Of a DNA stretch of 9,888 nt, positions 6,636 through 9,888 are shown one piece after another. The stretch's first letter is position 1; each line of letters opens with the position of its first letter. The position numbers and the translations under genes were made by a program. Source of the stretch: Phycisphaerales bacterium UBA3190 (lineage in GTDB: Bacteria; Planctomycetota; Phycisphaerae; Phycisphaerales; UBA1924); the NCBI GenBank assembly GCA_002364005.1, contig DEXG01000028.1:1-9888 (forward strand), written 5' to 3'. The notes beneath the pieces were generated by a model. The model was not told the DNA's origin, did not search any database, and saw only the letters and a list, made by a program, of their open reading frames with translations.

Positions 6636-6727
6636 GGTGCGGGTGGGATTCGAACCCACGGACCATAACGCTAGTAACAGTCGCCCGAGTCTAAATCGGG
6701 TGCCTTCGGCCGCTCAGCCACCGCACC
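6636..6727 (-). tRNA. Class II tRNA: anticodon UAG (Leu) on a serine-type body
   Basis: A full cloverleaf with canonical 7/5 acceptor/T-stem: acceptor GGTGCGG/CCGCACC, D-stem GCT/GGC, anticodon stem CCCGA/TCGGG with loop TTTAGAC, a 24-nt variable region with a 6-bp stem (two G-U) and 10-nt loop, and T-arm GTGGG-TTCGAAT-CCCAC. The loop places UAG at 34-36, reading CUA (leucine). Several features are unlike bacterial tRNA-Leu: the body (TGGCTGAGCGG...) resembles bacterial tRNA-Ser, position 73 (base 6635) is G as in serine tRNAs rather than A, and position 37 is A although G is usual after G36. CCA is not encoded; seven T follow (6632-6626). It lies in a mobile element. An annotation tool will call it tRNA-Leu; the amino acid it carries is open. 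Confidence 0.88.
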
Positions 6728-6814
6728 ACGCCCCCAATCCTCTCGGTGTTCTGCTAGCCACCTTGAGACTGTTTGCGCTGACACACTGATCGGCTAGTCG
6801 CTGTTTTCCAGCAG

Positions 6815-6857
6815 TCCGTGGGTAGTTATCCCAGTGCCGTAGGGATGTTACCCCACT
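6815..6857. promoter_or_regulatory. Two-step hairpin upstream of the transposase promoter
   Basis: GTGGGTA (about 6818-6824) pairs with TACCCCAC (6849-6856, one bulge), and inside it ATCCC (6828-6832) pairs with GGGAT (6842-6846) around AGTGCCGTA. There is no T tract, so it is not a terminator. It lies before the transposase -35 box and could be a subterminal binding site or limit transcription. The role is unknown. Confidence 0.4.
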
Positions 6858-6878
6858 TCGATATTTGAGGCAAGTATC

Positions 6879-6907
6879 TAGACAAAGCAATTTGATACAG
6901 GTATAAT
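6879..6907 (+). promoter_or_regulatory. Transposase promoter, leaderless
   Basis: TAGACA (6879-6884, one mismatch to TTGACA), a 17-nt spacer and a perfect TATAAT (6902-6907). The ATG at 6914 lies six bases after the -10 box, where transcription would start, so the mRNA should have little or no 5' leader. Confidence 0.8.
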
Positions 6908-6913
6908 GATAGC

Positions 6914-7873
6914 ATGGTCCGCCACACCAAGAAACCTCAGCTCGAACAGTCCAAGATCATCGAAGAACTCCCAGCCGCGTGCGCCTCGGAAGAGGCAGCC
7001 GTTGAGTTTCTTGAAAATAAGCGTTGGGGCGAGTGCGAATATTGCCCCAAGTGTGGATGCGTCGATGTCTACAAGATGACCAAGCGGGGCAGCGACGAAC
7101 GCAACGCCCGCTACCTGTGGCGTTGCCGCGATTGCAACAAGCAGTACACCGTCCGTACGGGCACGATCTACGAAGAATCCCTGATCCCCCTCCACAAGTG
7201 GTGCCGGGCATACTGGGAGGCGTGCGCATGCAAGAACGGCGTGTCCGCCCTTGAACTCTCTCGCAAGATTCAGGTCAGCTACAAAACGGCCCTGTTCATG
7301 ATGCACCGCATTCGTTGGGCAATGGCTGAGGATTTCACCAAGCCACCCAAGATGACCGGCACCGTTGAGGCAGACGAGACATATGTGGGCGGCAAGCCCC
7401 GTTACAAGGGCAAGAACAAGCGTGGTCGCGGCACCAAGAAGCAGCCCGTTGCGGCTGTCGTGCAGCGGCAGGGCTCGGTACGCACTCGCGTGATTCCCAC
7501 CGTGAACTCGATCAATGTGAAAGCGATAGTACGAGACAATGTGTGCCCCTCATCGCGGGTCATGACGGATCAGGAAGCGAGCTACAAAGGGCTCGCCCCA
7601 GAGTTCGCCTCCCATGAGTCTATAAACCACGGGGCCCGTGAGTATGTGCGTGGCGATGTTCACACCAACACCATCGAGGGCTTCTTCTCACGCGTCAAGC
7701 GGGGGCTGAATGGCACCTACCACGCTGTGAGCCGTGAACACCTGCACCGCTATCTGGCCCAGTTTGAGTTTGCCTATAACACACGCGGACTCACGGACGG
7801 CGAGCGCGTAATAGCTCTGCTTAAGGCTACAGAAGGAAAACGGCTCATGTACGCAGAAGCAGTACAGGAATAA
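6914..7873 (+). CDS. IS1595 family (ISXO2-like) transposase
   Basis: The product is 319 residues, a normal length for the family. The N-terminus carries a zinc ribbon: Cys44-x2-Cys47 (CPKCGC) and Cys71-x2-Cys74 (WRCRDCNKQYTVRTGT). Residues ~100-140 form an HTH-like region (ALELSRKIQVSYKTALFMMH). The ISXO2-like DDE/DDN catalytic domain follows: Asp154 in TVEADETYVGG, Asp219 in VMTDQEASY, and Asn252/Glu255 in HTNTIEGFFSRVKRGLNGTY. All expected catalytic positions are present and the frame is intact, so it is probably active. The enzyme would cut at the element's terminal inverted repeats and insert with short target duplication. The start lies directly after the -10 box with no Shine-Dalgarno. 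It is convergent with the downstream DUF5343-like gene. Confidence 0.93.
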   Translation: MVRHTKKPQLEQSKIIEELPAACASEEAAVEFLENKRWGECEYCPKCGCVDVYKMTKRGSDERNARYLWRCRDCNKQYTVRTGTIYEESLIPLHKWCRAYWEACACKNGVSALELSRKIQVSYKTALFMMHRIRWAMAEDFTKPPKMTGTVEADETYVGGKPRYKGKNKRGRGTKKQPVAAVVQRQGSVRTRVIPTVNSINVKAIVRDNVCPSSRVMTDQEASYKGLAPEFASHESINHGAREYVRGDVHTNTIEGFFSRVKRGLNGTYHAVSREHLHRYLAQFEFAYNTRGLTDGERVIALLKATEGKRLMYAEAVQE

Positions 7874-7912
7874 CACTTGCTCATCCGAAGATACTTGCTA
7901 CTATGACAGTAC

Positions 7913-7982
7913 TGGAGCCGGGGGGACTCGAACCCCCTAGTTTCCATTCCAGGGCGGAAACCGTGCACCTGCACGCGACCCC
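7913..7982 (-). ncRNA. 70-nt tRNA-like RNA or tmRNA-type 3' remnant
   Basis: The minus strand reads GGGGTCG at the 5' end and CGGCTCC-A at the 3' end, forming a full 7-bp acceptor stem (two G-U). The T-arm GGGGG-TTCGAGT-CCCCC is perfect. Between them are CGTGC-AGGT-GCACG (a minimal D-arm-like hairpin directly on the acceptor stem) and GTTTCC-GCCCTGGAAT-GGAAAC, a 6-bp stem with a 10-nt loop in the anticodon-arm position, then TA. No normal 7-nt anticodon loop can be formed. The CGGCTCCA end with this T-arm resembles tmRNA 3' ends, a frequent integration site, so an old attachment site is one explanation; a compact tRNA mimic is another. No tmRNA 5' half or tag frame is found upstream. CCA is not encoded. 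Confidence 0.55.
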
Positions 7983-8048
7983 TCTAAACCGGCCGCCGCC
8001 CCTCCGGGCGACGATCGGGCTTCAACAAGTTGACTTCGGTCACCATTC

Positions 8049-8086
8049 GATGCCCCCGTGTTCCAAGCACTGGGGCATCTCTTTTT
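8049..8086 (+). terminator. Intrinsic terminator downstream of the transposase
   Basis: GATGCCCC (8049-8056) pairs perfectly with GGGGCATC (8072-8079), with an inner GTG/CAC pairing, followed by TCTTTTT (8080-8086). Transposase transcripts reading to this point would carry the antisense of the 70-nt tRNA-like RNA. Confidence 0.82.
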
Positions 8087-8152
8087 ATCCAACGGCTCGA
8101 ACGGGCTGGCGACCTCTAGGTCTCCCGGCGGCCTGTGTCATCGGTGGGGGCA

Positions 8153-8884
8153 TTAGTCACCGCCTTTCGATTGCTGGGCGGCATACGCCTCGACAGCCGC
8201 AACCATCGCCTTGAACATTGCCATATCCGTTTCATTCATACTCTTTGGCACTTGGATCTTCCCGGTGGGCTTCGATGGGCCGAAATGGATCGGAAACTCA
8301 ATCATCCCTTCCGGTGTTTTGTTTGATTCGTCTCGGCTGGCCCCCTTGTTATCCTCACCCTGCTTATCCGGTCGCCTCGCCCTCCTAGGTTTCTTCCGGC
8401 TGGTAGTGGGTATCCGTGCAGCCTTTGCGCTCTTAAAATGCGGCGAGTAGGTCATCTCCGCCTCCTCAAGCAGTTTTAGAAAGAACCTAGACGCTTTGAT
8501 AAGGACAGATCCCGTCGCCCCAGCATTCCGGAATCTCTCATCCAACTCAGCCGACGTTGCTGTATCAATGTCCAAGTCTCCTAGCAGATCTGTATACGCA
8601 GGCAGTAAGATTTCTAGTACAGCTTTTTTCCACGCCTCTTCATCACCGTGAGCTTCAATGAGATCCCGAAGAGACTCCTTCACTGCGTCATCTGCCCCGA
8701 TAAGCCGGAGGAACCGCAAGCTCGTCATCAACTGACTCTGTGAGCTTCCGGAGTAGGTGCTAAGGAGGGACTTGTCGATGCGCCCCGGGATTGCTCCGCT
8801 AGCCTTGAGATTCCCAACAAAGCCCGAAAAGGTCTTGTAGGGGATGTATGCGGGGGTAACTGTGTTTTCTACTGCATTTGCCAT
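8153..8884 (-). CDS. DUF5343-like protein, transposon cargo
   Basis: The product is 243 residues. The ATG at 8884 has a strong Shine-Dalgarno (AAGGAG, 7-nt spacing). Residues ~12-140 (AYIPYKTFSGFVGNLKASG, PGRIDKSLL, GSSQSQLMTSLRFLRLIG, LDERFRNAGATGSVLIKASR, FFLKLLEEA) fit the DUF5343 pattern as I remember it, an N-terminal domain with winged-helix character of unknown function. Residues ~155-187 are a very basic linker (TSRKKPRRARRPDK), then comes a beta-like segment (MIEFPIHFGPSKPTGKIQV), and a C-terminal helix (MNETDMAMFKAMVAAVEAYAA). Basic and HTH-like features suggest nucleic-acid binding. Codon use is unlike the neighbours: AGG/AGA, TTA and three CTA codons (Leu90, Leu101, Leu136), indicating recent transfer. 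The function is unknown; a defence, stability or regulatory role is speculation. Confidence 0.82.
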   Translation of the reverse strand: MANAVENTVTPAYIPYKTFSGFVGNLKASGAIPGRIDKSLLSTYSGSSQSQLMTSLRFLRLIGADDAVKESLRDLIEAHGDEEAWKKAVLEILLPAYTDLLGDLDIDTATSAELDERFRNAGATGSVLIKASRFFLKLLEEAEMTYSPHFKSAKAARIPTTSRKKPRRARRPDKQGEDNKGASRDESNKTPEGMIEFPIHFGPSKPTGKIQVPKSMNETDMAMFKAMVAAVEAYAAQQSKGGD

Positions 8885-8917
8885 TTGCCGTCTCCTTTGC
8901 CGCGTCGTGACCCAGTG

Positions 8918-8945
8918 AAATTAGGCGCGGCAAACTCGCGGTCAA
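8918..8945 (-). promoter_or_regulatory. Candidate promoter of the DUF5343-like gene
   Basis: On the minus strand TTGACC (8945-8940) is followed after 16 nt by a weak TAATTT (8923-8918), 34 nt before the start codon. A palindrome TTCCGGAA (8952-8959) lies just upstream and could be an operator shared with the divergent small gene. Confidence 0.4.
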
Positions 8946-9012
8946 GGCGCGTTCCGGAAATTGTGCAAATTCATGATAACCAAGCTCAATCCCACCGAAG
9001 ACTGCTTTCCGC

Positions 9013-9018
9013 TACAAT
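9013..9018 (+). promoter_or_regulatory. -10 box TACAAT of the small gene, leaderless
   Basis: TACAAT ends six bases before the ATG at 9025, the same geometry as at the transposase. A matching -35 is not obvious. Confidence 0.5.
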
Positions 9019-9024
9019 CTAGAG

Positions 9025-9216
9025 ATGACCGCGAAGATCCCAAAGCCCGGACCCGACCCCGAACGCCTCAAACTCGACGGTGATTGGGAGGACCGCATGG
9101 CAGAAGCCCTTGGCAAGCCTGTACCGCTCGAAGGCCTCCCTGACCAACCCGGCAAGGGCACGAAGCCACGCAAGAAGAAGGGCCCCGGCGAGAAGCCAGA
9201 GCCCGACGATGAGTGA
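9025..9216 (+). CDS. Small charged protein of unknown function, 63 residues
   Basis: The short frame starts MTAKIPKPGPDPERLKLDGD, continues WEDRMAEALGKPVPLEGLP and ends in a Lys/Pro/Glu-rich tail (KGTKPRKKKGPGEKPEPDDE). The ERLKL-x-GDWEDRMAEAL core looks like a short amphipathic helix and resembles small hypothetical proteins I recall from planctomycete genomes; the tail is probably disordered. Support comes from the -10 box directly upstream and GC-rich codon use. It lies between the divergent DUF5343-like gene and the right end of the transposon, so it is cargo. It has no Cys, no membrane segment and no known domain. Confidence 0.62.
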   Translation: MTAKIPKPGPDPERLKLDGDWEDRMAEALGKPVPLEGLPDQPGKGTKPRKKKGPGEKPEPDDE

Positions 9217-9259
9217 TTGACTGTTTCCTCCATTACGGACGATTAGTGACCCCGACCCC

Positions 9260-9284
9260 GCTTTGCGTTAGGTACATACTTCCG
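9260..9284 (-). repeat. Right terminal inverted repeat of the transposon
   Basis: This is the complement of the left end: GCTTTGCGT-T-AGGTACATAC (9260-9279) plus TTCCG (9280-9284), followed by T7 (9285-9291). It lacks the 3-4 nt insertion seen in the left copy. Confidence 0.85.
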
Positions 9285-9361
9285 TTTTTTTGCGCCCATC
9301 TTTGGTCGGACTTTTTCGTCAAGATGCCCAACTCTGGGCTTGGGCGATTTGCCCGATGCCC

Positions 9362-9367
9362 GATAAT
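9362..9367 (+). promoter_or_regulatory. -10 box GATAAT of the acyltransferase gene, leaderless
   Basis: GATAAT ends six bases before the ATG at 9374; TTGGGC at 9340-9345 is a possible weak -35 with a 16-nt spacer. No Shine-Dalgarno precedes the start. Confidence 0.5.
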
Positions 9368-9373
9368 GGGGTT

Positions 9374-9888
9374 ATGAGCAAGGGAATCACCATCATTGGC
9401 GGGGGCGGGCACGCGAAGGTTGTGCTCGATGCGATGCGCGGCGTAGGCATGTTTATTCGTGGCTTCGTCGACGATCAGTCACCGTGTCCTTTGTCGGGGA
9501 TGCTTGACCATCTGGGCTCGATCGATACGGTCGAGGAGGATGATCGGGTGATCCTGGCGATCGGCGATGTGGTGGCGCGTCGTCGTGTGCTGGGGCGGTT
9601 GGGGGCGGTGCGTGTTGCCGGGCCGGTGATTCATACGGGCGCGATTGTGTCGCCCTCGGCGTCGGTGGGTGAGGGCGCGTTTGTTGGGCCGGGTGCGATT
9701 GTGAACGCTGAGGCGCGTGTCGGCGCGCACGCGATTGTGAATACGGGCGCGATCGTTGAGCACGACTGCCGGGTGGGTATGAACACGCACATTGCGCCGG
9801 GGAGCGTGCTTGGTGGTGGTGTGGAGGTTGGTGAGGATGCGTTGGTTGGTCTTGGTGCGCGGGTGCTGCCGGGGATTGTGATCGGTGA
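9374..9888 (+). CDS. NeuD/PglD-type sugar O/N-acyltransferase (3' end outside window)
   Basis: 171 codons are visible from the ATG at 9374, with no stop before the window edge. The N-terminal Rossmann-like lobe has GITIIGGGGHAKVVLDAM, the UDP-sugar-binding signature of the NeuD/PglD group, then VILAIGDVVARRRVLGRLGA. From about residue 90 hexapeptide repeats build a left-handed beta-helix (AIVSPSASVGEGAFVGPGAI, NAEARVGAHAIVNTGAIVEH). The catalytic base His is expected in IVEHDCRVG, and the acetyl-CoA-binding end of the helix follows in MNTHIAPGSVLGGGVEVGED. Family members acetylate sialic acid or amino-deoxy sugars for surface glycans. The specific sugar cannot be told, and neighbouring glycan genes would be downstream, outside the window. 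Confidence 0.88.
   Translation, partial: MSKGITIIGGGGHAKVVLDAMRGVGMFIRGFVDDQSPCPLSGMLDHLGSIDTVEEDDRVILAIGDVVARRRVLGRLGAVRVAGPVIHTGAIVSPSASVGEGAFVGPGAIVNAEARVGAHAIVNTGAIVEHDCRVGMNTHIAPGSVLGGGVEVGEDALVGLGARVLPGIVIG

Larger units (their letters stand above)
6870..7898. repeat. 10-bp inverted repeat flanking the transposase (possible nested IS ends)
   Basis: GCAAGTATCT at 6870-6879 and its complement AGATACTTGC at 7889-7898 bracket the transposase gene at a 1,029-bp span, a normal size for a simple IS1595-family element. Identity ends after 10 bp and the flanking 8-mers differ, so there is no target duplication. It may be subterminal or remnant ends, or chance. Confidence 0.35.
6483..9284. mobile_element. 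IS1595/ISXO2-type transposon of about 2.8 kb with RNA and protein cargo
   Basis: The ends carry inverted repeats: CGGAAG(GTA)GTATGTACCT-G-ACGCAAAGC at the left and its near-exact complement at the right. The shared core is 20 nt with one mismatch, plus an outer CGGAA. The element carries a plus-strand transposase, a DUF5343-like gene, a 63-codon gene and two minus-strand tRNA-like RNAs. It is flanked by T8 on the left and T7 on the right, consistent with a target duplication of a T tract; IS1595-family elements usually make 8-bp duplications and some carry passenger genes. Removing it would join the upstream terminator directly to the region before the acyltransferase. The possibility of a smaller nested IS around the transposase is listed separately. 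Confidence 0.78.

Noticed and set aside
6572..6687. Invertible switch between the 18-nt inverted repeats
   Set aside because: Inverting 6590-6669 would not give an alternative tRNA 3' half, and no invertase is nearby.
7913..8005. Class II tRNA-Ser starting at GGAGGGG near 8003
   Set aside because: The acceptor would have two mismatches, no D-stem partner is found and no 7-nt anticodon loop can be drawn; GGGGTCG at 7982 pairs fully instead.
7913..8300. Complete tmRNA gene
   Set aside because: A normal tmRNA would extend to ~8270-8310, into the DUF5343-like gene, and no 5' half or tag reading frame was found.
6475..9292. Exact 8-bp target-site duplication
   Set aside because: Left flank is T8, right flank is T7 then G; a homopolymer match cannot prove duplication, so it is noted only as consistent.
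1..9888. CRISPR array, phage integrase or attachment-site pair
   Set aside because: No regularly spaced direct repeats and no recombinase gene other than the IS1595-type transposase.

Overview
The window looks like a high-GC planctomycete chromosome, most likely of the Phycisphaerae type. The reasons are a futalosine-pathway menaquinone gene (mqnA) beside a divergent sigma-70-like protein, several REP-like palindromes and low-complexity repeats of the kind scattered in planctomycete genomes, and several genes whose start codon sits right after a -10 box. This placement is inferred from gene content; no marker gene fixes the taxon.

Left part (1-6100), mostly minus strand. A membrane-anchored protein of unknown function runs off the left edge (1-609). 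Next comes a repeat-rich stretch with a plus-strand ORF from 922; its first ~170 codons look protein-like but its 3' end cannot be fixed. A compact minus-strand operon follows: a secreted cysteine-rich protein, a lipoprotein with a heavy-metal-associated (CxxC) domain, and an outer-membrane beta-barrel. It ends at a clear intrinsic terminator (1640-1670). Upstream lies a second minus-strand pair: mqnA (5204-6100) and a 550-residue sigma-70-like protein (3542-5194), 9 nt apart.

Boundary (6101-6482). There is no convincing gene. The plus strand can form several hairpins and ends in a strong intrinsic terminator with a T8 tract, so it may encode an unrecognised structured RNA.

Mobile element (6483-9284). 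It begins directly after that T tract and ends before a T7 tract. It is bounded by near-perfect terminal inverted repeats of about 25-29 nt. It carries an IS1595/ISXO2-type transposase with a leaderless promoter, a DUF5343-like protein with foreign codon use, a 63-residue charged protein, and two tRNA-type RNAs on the minus strand. The first RNA has a serine-type body and G73 but a UAG (leucine) anticodon, and an exact 18-nt complement of its own anticodon/variable arm lies in its trailer before its own terminator. The second is a 70-nt minimal cloverleaf with a perfect acceptor/T-arm and no normal anticodon arm. This element is the most unusual part of the window.

Right edge (9374-9888). A NeuD/PglD-type sugar O-acyltransferase starts on the plus strand, apparently leaderless, and runs off the window.
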